A stretch of DNA of 64,000 bases from Elusimicrobiota bacterium (GTDB lineage Bacteria > Elusimicrobiota > Elusimicrobia > UBA1565 > UBA9628), in NCBI GenBank assembly GCA_016212855.1, contig JACRDP010000004.1, positions 1 through 64,000 on the forward strand, given 5' to 3'. Under the pieces are notes generated by a model. The model was not told the DNA's origin. It did no database searches and saw nothing but the letters and a program-made list of their open reading frames with translations. The translations under genes and the position numbers were made by a program. This document shows positions 42,925 through 50,846 of this stretch, piece after piece (position 1 is the stretch's first letter; the number at the start of each line of letters is the position of its first letter).

Positions 42925-43632
42925 ATGATCACAGCTTTCCTCGCCTTCGCCGCGGTCGCCGCCTCCGCCGAGACAGTTGTTTATAAGGCCGGCCCCGCGC
43001 GCGTGAGCCTCGTCGAGCTGTACAGCTCCGAGGGGTGTTCGAGCTGCCCGCCGGCGGACGCGTGGGTCGCGTCGCTGCGCGGGGCGCCGGGTCTGTGGAC
43101 GGCGTTCGTGCCCGTCTCGTTTCACGTCGATTACTGGGACTACTTAGGATGGAAGGATCCGCTCGGCGCGGCGGAGAACACCGCGAGGCAGCGGAAGGTC
43201 GCGGCGCGCTGGGGCGACGGAGGCGTCTACACCCCTGGCGTCGTGCTCGACGGTGAGGAGTGGAAGCGCTGGGGCGAGACGGTGCCGGCCGGGGGCGAGG
43301 CGGGGCTGCTCGAGGCGCGCGTGAAGGCGGGGCGCGCGCGGGCGGTCTACCGGCAGGCTCCGGGCGAGACGCCGGCGATTATGGTCGTGGCGCGGCTGGC
43401 CCTCGGGCTCAGCACGGCGGTCACGCGCGGCGAGAATGAAGGACGGACTTTGCGCCACGAGTTCGTCGTCCGCGGCCTCGCGCGCGCGCCCTTGGTCAAG
43501 GCCGGGGACGCGTGGACGGCGGAGGCCGCCGTGCCCGCGGGACGCGAGCCGCGAGGTGAAGCCGCGGCGCTCGCCGTGTGGATAGAGGACGCGCAAGGGC
43601 GTCCTCTGCAGGCCGCGGGCGGACCGCTCTAG
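42925..43632 (+). CDS. DUF1223 exported thioredoxin-like protein
   Basis: 235 residues. Signal peptide 1 to about 17 (VAASAE), then VELYSSEGCSSCPPADAW (about 31-48) with the CxxC pair typical of DUF1223, and SFHVDYWDYLGWKDP, GGVYTPGVVLDG. Thioredoxin-like fold; the redox role is not established. Start ATG 42925 gives the signal peptide directly. Confidence 0.88.
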   Translation: MITAFLAFAAVAASAETVVYKAGPARVSLVELYSSEGCSSCPPADAWVASLRGAPGLWTAFVPVSFHVDYWDYLGWKDPLGAAENTARQRKVAARWGDGGVYTPGVVLDGEEWKRWGETVPAGGEAGLLEARVKAGRARAVYRQAPGETPAIMVVARLALGLSTAVTRGENEGRTLRHEFVVRGLARAPLVKAGDAWTAEAAVPAGREPRGEAAALAVWIEDAQGRPLQAAGGPL

Positions 43633-43644
43633 CGGGCGCGCCGG

Positions 43645-44979
43645 TTATGAGCGGAGCGCGGTCCAAAGCCGCGCGGAGCGGGCGCGCGGATTAAGCCGGA
43701 CTTCCTCGGCTGACGCCCTGCGAGGCGCCGCCAATGGGCCCCGCCAAACCCCCGCCTGCTCGCGCAGCGCCTTTTCCACGAGCCGCTCTTCTCCGGAATG
43801 GAAGGTCAGCAGCGCCAGTCTTCCCCCGGGCCTGAGCAGCTTGGGCAGGTCGGCCAAAAGCCGCGACAGCGACGCGCGCTCGTCGTTGACGGCGATGCGC
43901 AGCGCCTGGAAGACGCGAACGGAGGGGTGCTTGGTGAATGCGTCCTTCTTTTTGAGCTGATCGGGCGTCAGGCCCTTGGCGGCCGCCACGGCGAGCGAAA
44001 GCTCCCGCGTCGTCCGCGGGACTTTTTTCTTGAGAACGGCGGCGATCATGACGGCGTCCGGCTCGTCGCCGTAAAGAGTGAGGACCTCGACGATCTGAGC
44101 TTCGGTCGCGGCGGCGATCCACTCAGCCGCCGTTTTTCCCTTAGAGCGATCCATGCGCATGTCGAGCGGCCCGTCGGATTTAAAGGACATCCCCCGCTCC
44201 GGCCGGTCGAGCTGCATCGAGGACACCCCGAGGTCGGCCAGCAACGCGTCCACGCCCGTCAGCCCTTCTTTGTTGAGGACCGCCAGCGCGTGCGCATAGT
44301 CGCTTTGCCGCGCGATCAAAGGCAGTCCGAGGGCCGCAAGGCGTTCCGTCGTGCGCGCAAGCTCCTCGCCGTCCCGGTCGAGCCCGATCACCATCCCCGA
44401 AGGCCCTGCCGCCTGGGCCAAAGCGGCCGCGTGACCGCCGTAGCCCAAGGTGCAGTCCAAGATGCAGGCCCCCGACAGCGGAGACAGCGCCTGCAGTATT
44501 TCCGGCACCATGATGGAGAGATGCGCGCCCGCAGGAGTCGAGCCGCGCGCGGCGGCCTTGGCCATCGCCGCGGGATCGCCCGCGAGCTCTTTGTATTTCT
44601 CGCCGAAGGCCTTGGGATGAGTGCCCGTGTAGCGGTCGCGGCGACGGTGCGCGGCCACCAATTCGGCGAAAGGAAGGATCGCCGGCTCGAGCGGGCGCTC
44701 GAGAAGACGCCGGGACTCGACCCAGGAGGTCTCGAGCCCCGCCGGAGCGAGAACCCCGGCGAAGGACTTGATGAGGACGGCGACAGAGGAGCCCGAGCGC
44801 CCAAGCTCGACGCCCGGCGCCCCGGACACGCCCACGGCCGCATGAAGGATGCGCGAAGCCCCGGAAACGGGATCCTCCCCCGCGGCCAGAGCCCCGGACG
44901 GAAAGGACCAGAGCGCGGAGCCGGGAGCCCGCACGAGCAAGGCGGTCCCGGAGCGCACGACGACGGCGACGCAGATCAT
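43645..44979 (-). CDS. rsmH: RsmH with N-terminal degenerate Nudix domain
   Basis: 444 residues, about 130 more than usual. Residues about 155-444 are the 16S rRNA (cytosine1402-N4)-methyltransferase: LDCTLGYGGHAAALAQ (174-189), GLDRDGEELA, LADLGVSSMQLD, SDGPLDMRMD, ALRIAVNDE, LTFHSGEERLVEK. Residues 1 to about 115 look like a Nudix domain, but its box (29-50) keeps G29, E35, R43 and G50 while three catalytic Glu are replaced by I44, A47 and A48, so hydrolase activity is unlikely. The gene stands alone, away from the cell-division cluster where rsmH normally lies. Confidence 0.88.
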   Translation of the reverse strand: MICVAVVVRSGTALLVRAPGSALWSFPSGALAAGEDPVSGASRILHAAVGVSGAPGVELGRSGSSVAVLIKSFAGVLAPAGLETSWVESRRLLERPLEPAILPFAELVAAHRRRDRYTGTHPKAFGEKYKELAGDPAAMAKAAARGSTPAGAHLSIMVPEILQALSPLSGACILDCTLGYGGHAAALAQAAGPSGMVIGLDRDGEELARTTERLAALGLPLIARQSDYAHALAVLNKEGLTGVDALLADLGVSSMQLDRPERGMSFKSDGPLDMRMDRSKGKTAAEWIAAATEAQIVEVLTLYGDEPDAVMIAAVLKKKVPRTTRELSLAVAAAKGLTPDQLKKKDAFTKHPSVRVFQALRIAVNDERASLSRLLADLPKLLRPGGRLALLTFHSGEERLVEKALREQAGVWRGPLAAPRRASAEEVRLNPRARSARLWTALRS

Positions 44980-44985
44980 CGAGGA

Positions 44986-44991
44986 AGGATA
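44986..44991 (-). promoter_or_regulatory. Leaderless-type -10 box (TATCCT) of rsmH
   Basis: Reverse strand TATCCT, 6-nt spacer, ATG at 44979. Abuts the ECF-type promoter of the divergent gene; the same paired layout recurs at 46506-46546. Confidence 0.55.
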
Positions 44992-44998
44992 TCACAAT

Positions 44999-45027
44999 GG
45001 AACTTTTTCGCGCCCTCAATCGTCTGG
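44999..45027 (+). promoter_or_regulatory. ECF-type promoter GGAACTT-N16-GTCTGG
   Basis: GGAACTT at 44999-45005, 16 bases, GTCTGG at 45022-45027, then TAGGTAGG. Nearly identical to the copy in front of the MscS operon. Confidence 0.6.
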
Positions 45028-45074
45028 TAGGTAGGACTTCGGGCCCTTGTGGCTCGACGACGCGGGGGGTTATA

Positions 45075-45524
45075 ATGAGCGACGAGATGCATCCGAGTGA
45101 TCAGCAGCCGGCGACGAAAGCGGACCTGGCGAGCTTAGCGGCGAGCTTAGCGACGAAGGCGGACTTGAACGCAACTAACGCGGGCCTGAGCGCGACGACC
45201 GCAGGCCTGAGCGCGCTGAAGACGGAGTTCCGCTCCTTCTCGGATGAGCTGCGGACCGATTTTCGAGCGTTCACCACGGAAATGCGCGAGCTTCTGCGAC
45301 CGATCCAGATCAACGTCGCTCGTCACGAGGGAGCGCTGAGCGGCATCCGCGAAGAACTCAAGGGCATGCGCGAAACCATGGTGACGCGCGACGAGTTCCA
45401 CTCGCGCATGGACGGGTTCGTCCGCCTCGTCGATGATCACAACTGGTCCGCCGCCAAGAACAGAGTTCGGCTAGACGACCACGAGAAGCGCATCAACGCC
45501 CTCGAAGAAAAGCGCCCGCAGTAA
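45075..45524 (+). CDS. Coiled-coil protein
   Basis: 149 residues from ATG 45075. Short repeats ATKADLASLAASLATKADLN and ATNAGLSATTAGLSALKTEF, then amphipathic helices to the end. No membrane segment. A TATAAT (45071-45076) overlaps this ATG, so the in-frame ATG at 45087 is an alternative start. Together with the gene at 38615 it appears to be controlled by an ECF-type promoter. Confidence 0.65.
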   Translation: MSDEMHPSDQQPATKADLASLAASLATKADLNATNAGLSATTAGLSALKTEFRSFSDELRTDFRAFTTEMRELLRPIQINVARHEGALSGIREELKGMRETMVTRDEFHSRMDGFVRLVDDHNWSAAKNRVRLDDHEKRINALEEKRPQ

Positions 45525-45526
45525 GG

Positions 45527-46498
45527 CTAGAACGAGTACGAGCCGTTGATCGAGGCGTAGTGGTGCGCGCCGCCCTGAGTCTTGAACTCGGTCGTGCGCC
45601 AGAGCTGGGACCAGGCGAGGCGCAAGCCCTTGAAGCTGACGGCGAGCCCCACCGCGCCGTCGGCCACGGTGGATTCGCGCGCGACGCGCGGAAAGCCCCC
45701 CGGACGCCCGCGGTCGAGGAAGGAGTCGTACACCGTCAGGCGCCCGTCCACGCGGGCGAAGAGGTAGGCGCCGAACTTGCCCGAGCTCGCCGCCGAGGCG
45801 CTGGGCGTCATGATGAAGTCCGCGCCGAAGTCCTCCGGAAGCCCGAACAGCCCGATGCGCACCGTGTTGCCCATGTTGAGGTAGTCCGAGACGTTGCCGA
45901 CGGCGGCGCCCGAGTGCGGGATGATGTCGAAGGGGATGCGGTCGAAGAGGTCCACCCGCTCCATGCGCCAGCGGCGCTGGAAGGCGAGGTTGGCGGACCA
46001 GCGCGTGCCGAGCTGGTTGGAGGCCCAGCCCTCGGGCTGGCGCACGTTGATGACGCGGTGGACGAAGCGCTGGGCCTGCTCGGCGCGGGAGTCGGGCCCG
46101 ACGACGCCGGCGTCGAGCTCGATGGTATCCAAGGTCGCCTGTTGGCGGCGCTGGAGGAGGAAGCCCAGGTACAGCCAGCCCGCGTAGGGGCGGTCGTCGG
46201 GGACGGGGGCGGCGATGTGAATGTCGCGGGGCGTGTACATGTTCTGGCCGAAGGCCAGGCCCCAGAAATACTCGGCGGCGCCGCGCGGCCGGAACCAGGA
46301 CGGCTCCAGGCGCTTGACTTTGCCCGCGTCGTCGCGGCGCAGGTAGAAGAGCTTTAGGCCCTGCGTGTAGAAGGAGTCCCCGCCGCCGAGGGCGAAGACG
46401 TCGTTTTCTTCGATGAAGCCGGCGGTGTGCTTGGCCCCGGGCTCGAAGGCGGAGGCGGGAAAAGCGAGCAGGAGGAGGAGCGGTATGCGCGATAGCAT
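45527..46498 (-). CDS. LpxR-type (DUF2219) outer-membrane lipid A deacylase family protein
   Basis: 323 residues. Signal peptide 1-17 (PASAFE); the barrel starts with GFIEENDVFALGGGDSFYTQG, matching the LpxR N-terminal pattern with its Asn/Asp calcium-site residues, followed by DDRPYAGWLYLGF. It ends in Phe (GSYSF), the usual beta-barrel C-terminus. LpxR removes 3'-acyloxyacyl chains from lipid A. Supports a diderm with lipid A. Confidence 0.85.
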   Translation of the reverse strand: MLSRIPLLLLLAFPASAFEPGAKHTAGFIEENDVFALGGGDSFYTQGLKLFYLRRDDAGKVKRLEPSWFRPRGAAEYFWGLAFGQNMYTPRDIHIAAPVPDDRPYAGWLYLGFLLQRRQQATLDTIELDAGVVGPDSRAEQAQRFVHRVINVRQPEGWASNQLGTRWSANLAFQRRWRMERVDLFDRIPFDIIPHSGAAVGNVSDYLNMGNTVRIGLFGLPEDFGADFIMTPSASAASSGKFGAYLFARVDGRLTVYDSFLDRGRPGGFPRVARESTVADGAVGLAVSFKGLRLAWSQLWRTTEFKTQGGAHHYASINGSYSF

Positions 46499-46505
46499 GT
46501 AGGGA

Positions 46506-46511
46506 AGGATA
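46506..46511 (-). promoter_or_regulatory. Leaderless-type -10 box (TATCCT)
   Basis: Reverse strand TATCCT, 7-nt spacer, ATG at 46498. Confidence 0.55.
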
Positions 46512-46517
46512 TCACAT

Positions 46518-46546
46518 GGAACTTTCCGGCGTCCCGCGTCGTATGT
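46518..46546 (+). promoter_or_regulatory. ECF-type promoter GGAACTT-N16-GTATGT
   Basis: GGAACTT at 46518-46524, exactly 16 bases, GTATGT at 46541-46546; the lipoprotein ATG is 15 bases further. Third copy of the motif. Confidence 0.5.
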
Positions 46547-46561
46547 TAAGCTCGTAACCCC

Positions 46562-47620
46562 ATGAAAAGATTCCGACTGCTCGCGGCCGCGATTTTTCTC
46601 CAGGCGTGCACGGGAGAAGTGCTCCCCGATCTGCCCAAGCACTCGACCGCCGTGACCGAGACCTACTTTCACAACCTGGGGTTCAAAGGCATGTTCGCCT
46701 CCGAGAGCACCCACACCGTCTCCACCCGCGCCGACATGAGGCGCCAGACGGACACTTTTAAGTTCAGCGGCTTCGTGATGAAGCACCTGGCCTCGGCCCA
46801 CGACGGCTCGACGATTTGGCGCATCGACAAGAACAAGGTCTGGCGCCTGGACCCGAAGGCCAAGACGTACCAGGAATGCCCGCTCGCCGGCTGCCCGCGT
46901 CCCGCGCGCCCGGAGCGTCCCCAGCATGCCGAACGCCCCGAACCGCAGCGCCAGAAGCCGGCCTGCGCGTTGTCGTTGGCCAAGAACAAGTTCAGCGTGG
47001 AGCCCACCGGCGAGACGAAGGAGATCAACGGCTTCAGCACGAAGCGCCACAAGGTGACCTGGGAAGTCGTCCTCCAGGACAAGAATAAGAAGAAGAACAC
47101 GAGCCTGGTGAGCATCGACGTCTGGACCACGCCCGAAAACAACCCCAAGCTCGAGGCCGTGAGGGCGGTCGAGAGGAATTTCGAGGCCCGCGTGCATGAG
47201 GCCGCGCCGAGAGGCGAGGGCATGGACAAGGCCATCCCGCCCGAGGCGATGAAGGTGATCGCGATGCAGTTTTTGGCGGATCTGACGCCCGACCAGCGCG
47301 CGTCGGTGACGGCGGCGAGCTCGGAATTATCGAAGATCAAAGGAAGACCCGTGCTCACCCACCTGGAATGGAACATGGGCGGCGAAGCCTGCTCGGACGC
47401 GGCGGCGGCCAAACCGCAGAAGGCGCAGAAGCAGGGCTTGGATTTCACCAGCGTCGGCGGCTTTCTCGGCAGCGCCGCCTCGCGCGGCGCGCAGAACAAG
47501 ATGGAGGCGATGTCCGACAAGCCGGTCTTCGCCTTCGACCAGGAGCTGAAGAAGATGGCGATCGAGGAAGCCACGGACGGTCTGTTCGTGGTGCCCCCGT
47601 CCTACAAGCTCGTCCCGTAG
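46562..47620 (+). CDS. Lipoprotein, DUF4412-like
   Basis: 352 residues. The lipobox FLQAC (Cys 16) ends the signal sequence. The mature region has strands typical of LolA/DUF4412-like proteins (TIWRIDKNKVWRLDPKAKTY), a Pro/Arg/Glu linker, and a central KEINGFSTKRHKVTWEV; four Cys besides the lipid Cys. The C-terminus holds a PPEAMKVIAMQFLADLTPDQ helix. Function unknown; it may bind lipids (inference). Confidence 0.7.
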   Translation: MKRFRLLAAAIFLQACTGEVLPDLPKHSTAVTETYFHNLGFKGMFASESTHTVSTRADMRRQTDTFKFSGFVMKHLASAHDGSTIWRIDKNKVWRLDPKAKTYQECPLAGCPRPARPERPQHAERPEPQRQKPACALSLAKNKFSVEPTGETKEINGFSTKRHKVTWEVVLQDKNKKKNTSLVSIDVWTTPENNPKLEAVRAVERNFEARVHEAAPRGEGMDKAIPPEAMKVIAMQFLADLTPDQRASVTAASSELSKIKGRPVLTHLEWNMGGEACSDAAAAKPQKAQKQGLDFTSVGGFLGSAASRGAQNKMEAMSDKPVFAFDQELKKMAIEEATDGLFVVPPSYKLVP

Positions 47621-47644
47621 TTCGGCTGTTTTTACTGAACTTTT
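47619..47644 (+). terminator. Weak hairpin after lipoprotein gene
   Basis: AGTTC and GAACT pair around the stop codon, followed by TTTT. Short stem, low confidence. Confidence 0.3.
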
Positions 47645-47678
47645 AGCCGCCTGAAATCACTTTTCGCACATGTCCTGG

Positions 47679-47684
47679 TAAACT
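47679..47684 (+). promoter_or_regulatory. Leaderless-type -10 box (TAAACT)
   Basis: TAAACT, 6-nt spacer, ATG at 47691. Confidence 0.6.
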
Positions 47685-47690
47685 GAGGAC

Positions 47691-49304
47691 ATGACCAAAC
47701 ACTCTCACGCCTCCCACGTCCCTCCCCCCGCTCGGGTGAAGACGGCCGGCAAGCCGCTGAACGTCACGCGGGAAGCCGTCGGAGCGGGACTCGCCGCGAC
47801 GGTGGGCCTGGTGTGGCTGCTGGCCCCGGGCTTCAAGACGGCGCCGGCCGAGTCGCCGGAAATGCCCGAGGCCCCGGCGAACGGCTTGCCGATGCCCGCG
47901 CCGGCCGCGAAGATGAAGGCCGTCGAGGCCGCCCCGGCCCGCGTCGAGGCTCCCGCTCGCGCCGAACAGCGCGTCGAGGTCGCCCGGGAAGAGGTTCCCG
48001 TCCAGATCCCGGCCTGGGTCGCCGGAGCGACGAGGCAGGAATGGGTGTGGCCGAAGCACATCCAGCGCCAGGGCGACGACGAGACGATCGACAAGAAACT
48101 CGTCGGCTGGTATCCCGCCAACGCCGCCGAGAAGCGCCTGCTGTACTCCGTGACGGTGGACCGCAAGGAAACCCGCCTGTACGAGGACGAGCTTCCCGCT
48201 TTCATCGCAAGGGAGAACGCCCGGATCGCGGCGAAGCGCGCGCAGGAGGAGTTCTCCGCGGAGCAGAAGCGGCTGACGCGCGGAAGCCGGGCCCCGACCG
48301 CCCGCGTCCAGAATACGATCGCGGCCGCCGCGCCCGCCGCGACTGTCGCCGGTGCCGCCGCCGCGCCCGCCCTGTTCGGACCTCGCGGAGCTCGCGGCGC
48401 GCGGGGCGCGAACGCCGCCCAGGTCGCCAACCCCGTTCAGTTCGCGAACGCCCCTCTCGCCGCGGCGATCGGGCGACAGGAGCTGACGCCGGCGGAGATC
48501 GCGGCGCAGCGCGCCGAGTTCCTGGAAATGCTGAAGGAGATCCGCACGATGGAACGCGCCCGGATGGTGAAGAATTCGAACGGGGCCATCCTCAACGCGC
48601 GCGACGTGACCCCCGGCGACGGCTTGGGCCAGGCGTTCGTGGAGATCACCTACGCCAACGGCAACAAGGAAGTCGTTCCCTATGATCCGCTCGTTTTCGA
48701 CCTGAAGGGAACGGGCATCAAGACCTCGGTGAAGAAGGTGCTCTTCGACCTGTTCGGCTTCGGCAAGAGCGACAAGACCCAGTGGATGAACGATTTGGAG
48801 GAGGGCACCGGCGTGCTCGTCTTCGACGCGAAGGGCACGGGAAAGGCCGGCAAGAACGGTTCCGAGGTGTTCGGCGACCGCACCAGCCTGGCCGGCGTCG
48901 GCAAGCCCGACGGCTACGCGGACGGCTTCGAGGCCCTGCGCGCCTTGGCCGAGAAGGCCGTGAAAGAAGGCGTGATCGGGCGGGAAGCGCTCGCCACCCG
49001 CGTCCTGGACGCCAAGGCGCTGAAGGCGATGGAAAAAGCCTACGGCCTGAAGATGAAGGTGGGCGGGATGAACCGCGAGCCGATCTCGCTCGAGGCGGCC
49101 GGGATCGAGGCGATCGCGCTGTCGCGCGAGGCCACCCAGCGCGCGATCGACTTCGACGGACAGAGCAACGACCTCGTCGTTCAGCCCGGCGCCGTGTTCC
49201 TGAGGAAGGACGGGACCACGGGCAGCTACATGAACGTGTGGCTCTCGGCCAAGATCGGCAGCCTCGGCCTGAAGACCGGCAAGCACATGAACGTCGATCT
49301 GTAG
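47691..49304 (+). CDS. Membrane-anchored protein with degenerate DxDGDG-type domain
   Basis: 537 residues. One membrane helix (30-45) near a short cytoplasmic start, an Ala/Pro/Glu-rich stalk, helical middle, and a C-terminal domain (about 315-537). The latter follows the order seen in RTX/hemolysin-type proteins: PLVFDLKGTGI (333-343), VLVFDAKGTGK (375-385), SEVFGD (391-396), GFEALRALA (412-420), then ISLEAAGIEAIALS. The Asp-rich calcium loops (DLDGDG, DxNGNG) are here DLKGTG and DAKGTG, so calcium binding is probably lost. Function unknown. Confidence 0.7.
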   Translation: MTKHSHASHVPPPARVKTAGKPLNVTREAVGAGLAATVGLVWLLAPGFKTAPAESPEMPEAPANGLPMPAPAAKMKAVEAAPARVEAPARAEQRVEVAREEVPVQIPAWVAGATRQEWVWPKHIQRQGDDETIDKKLVGWYPANAAEKRLLYSVTVDRKETRLYEDELPAFIARENARIAAKRAQEEFSAEQKRLTRGSRAPTARVQNTIAAAAPAATVAGAAAAPALFGPRGARGARGANAAQVANPVQFANAPLAAAIGRQELTPAEIAAQRAEFLEMLKEIRTMERARMVKNSNGAILNARDVTPGDGLGQAFVEITYANGNKEVVPYDPLVFDLKGTGIKTSVKKVLFDLFGFGKSDKTQWMNDLEEGTGVLVFDAKGTGKAGKNGSEVFGDRTSLAGVGKPDGYADGFEALRALAEKAVKEGVIGREALATRVLDAKALKAMEKAYGLKMKVGGMNREPISLEAAGIEAIALSREATQRAIDFDGQSNDLVVQPGAVFLRKDGTTGSYMNVWLSAKIGSLGLKTGKHMNVDL

Positions 49305-49332
49305 AGGACGGGCGCGTCGGCGGAAGGTCTGT

Positions 49333-49338
49333 TATACT
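49333..49338 (+). promoter_or_regulatory. Leaderless-type -10 box (TATACT)
   Basis: TATACT, 7-nt spacer, ATG at 49346; sets the start. Confidence 0.65.
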
Positions 49339-49345
49339 CGTCTCC

Positions 49346-50776
49346 ATGCTTCGCGCCCTCGCGCTGTGCCTGGCGTTGCTGCCCGCCCGCGCCGGAGACG
49401 GCGACCAGCTCCTGACCTTGCCCGAGTACCGCCGCGGCTTGAAGGAGCTGCGCGGTTATTTCGAAAAGCGCGGCGAGGACCCCCGCATCGCCGAGCGCTA
49501 CGTCGCCGATCTCGAGGCCGCGTTTCCGGTGAACCTGGGCGAGCGGGTCCCCGTGACGCGCGAGGTGTTCCAAGCGTTCTTGAAATATCAGGCCGCCTGG
49601 GCGCGCAAGACGCGCGACGGCAAGAACCCCCACGTCGCGCCGGGGCAGCACCGGCACGAGGTGGACCGCGCGGTGAACTTGAAGGCCGAGTTCAAGGCCA
49701 TGGCCGAAGCGAAATCCCCCCAATTTTACCGGGCGTTCCAGGCGGCGGTCCGCGACGTTCGCGGACTGCGGCTGCACGGCGGCAAGACGTACGCCGGCGC
49801 GTCGTCGGTTTTTTTCAGCGATCAGGTGGACGACAGCTACACGCATGTCGACGCGGGCAACGAGGCGCTTGAGAAAGGCGACGACGCGAAGGCGATCGAA
49901 GAGGCCAACCAGGCGCTGGCGCAGAATCCCGCGAACGCCGACGCGCTCGTCCTAAGGGCCGGGGCCCAGTACGACCGGGGAAACGCGTCCGAGGCCGTGG
50001 CCGACGCGCAGTCCGCGCTCGTGCTCGATCCCGGCAATCAGCAGGCCCAGGCGATTCTCGGTCTGCTCGCGTCGGCTCCCGCCTCGGCCCGGTCGGCGCT
50101 GGCCGGCGCGGCCGACGGCGGCCGCGGGCTCGCCGGCGAGGGCCGCGCGAAGAATCTGCCGCGCTTGGGAGATGCGATCGACGGCACGTTCGGCCAGGAC
50201 GCGGCGCGCGCCGTGGCGCCCTCGGCGACGCCCGCGGTCGGCAAGATTTTGTCGGAGGACCTCAGCGCGCTGGCCGTGGGCGAGGCGAAGACGGACCCCC
50301 GCGGCTCGATGAAGCGGCTCGACCAGGCCATGGCGCTCGATCCCCAGAACGACGGAGCGCGCGGCTGGTTCGCGACGATCGCCAACCGCGCCGGCGAGTA
50401 CGGCGCCGCGCGAACTTCGGCCGAGAGGGGCTTGGCGAAAGATCCGAACGACGCCCTGGCCTATTACAACAAAGCCTACGCCCTGGCCGGCGCCGGGGAC
50501 AAGCAAGGGATGGTGGACGCCCTGCAACAGGCGGCGCGCATCGATCCGAGCTATCGGCAGGCGTCGGCGCAGGCTCTAAACTTGTCCTCGAACGAGGCCA
50601 TGGAGATTCTCTTCGGAGCCGGCGAGCAGCAGCACCAGCCTCCCGTCCCGCGGCCCCATCACCGCCGCGACTTCACGTTGATGCTGATGCTCGGCGCCAT
50701 CGGCGGCTTTCTCGTCGTCGGAGGAGCGAGCCTTTTTTTCCGGAAAAACACCGGCCCGCGCGTCGTTCGCCTATAG
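49346..50776 (+). CDS. Exported TPR protein with C-terminal membrane anchor
   Basis: 476 residues. Signal peptide 1-16 (PARAGD), helical domain to about 165, TPR units at about 168-240 (GNEALEKGDDAKAIEEANQA) and 345-415, then a hydrophobic helix near 450 followed by a basic tail. Interrupted by an Ala/Gly-rich linker. Probably a scaffold facing the periplasm. No partner is evident; the gene follows the degenerate DxDGDG protein with its own promoter. Confidence 0.75.
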   Translation: MLRALALCLALLPARAGDGDQLLTLPEYRRGLKELRGYFEKRGEDPRIAERYVADLEAAFPVNLGERVPVTREVFQAFLKYQAAWARKTRDGKNPHVAPGQHRHEVDRAVNLKAEFKAMAEAKSPQFYRAFQAAVRDVRGLRLHGGKTYAGASSVFFSDQVDDSYTHVDAGNEALEKGDDAKAIEEANQALAQNPANADALVLRAGAQYDRGNASEAVADAQSALVLDPGNQQAQAILGLLASAPASARSALAGAADGGRGLAGEGRAKNLPRLGDAIDGTFGQDAARAVAPSATPAVGKILSEDLSALAVGEAKTDPRGSMKRLDQAMALDPQNDGARGWFATIANRAGEYGAARTSAERGLAKDPNDALAYYNKAYALAGAGDKQGMVDALQQAARIDPSYRQASAQALNLSSNEAMEILFGAGEQQHQPPVPRPHHRRDFTLMLMLGAIGGFLVVGGASLFFRKNTGPRVVRL

Positions 50777-50784
50777 GACCATTG

Positions 50785-50800
50785 CCCTTTTAAAAAAGGG
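50785..50800. repeat. CCCTTTT/AAAAGGG hairpin in GGACC repeat
   Basis: Nine bases after the TPR stop: CCCTTTT-AA-AAAAGGG, flanked by GGACC and by two CTATAGG copies (from 50771 and about 50812). Shares TAGGACCATTGCC with 10861. Possibly a terminator. Confidence 0.45.
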
Positions 50801-50834
50801 ACCTTCGACTCTATAGGCCGCCCGCGCCTATTCT

Positions 50835-50840
50835 TATGAT
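50835..50840 (+). promoter_or_regulatory. Leaderless-type -10 box (TATGAT)
   Basis: TATGAT, 6-nt spacer, GTG at 50847. Confidence 0.7.
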
Positions 50841-50846
50841 GGACGT

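Noticed and set aside
43645-44979. Active Nudix hydrolase domain
   Set aside because: Three of the four catalytic Glu positions of the Nudix box are replaced by Ile or Ala.
45071-45076. Leaderless TATAAT for the coiled-coil gene at 45075
   Set aside because: The box overlaps the ATG itself, so it cannot drive that start; it could serve only the ATG at 45087. The ECF-type promoter upstream is the better candidate.
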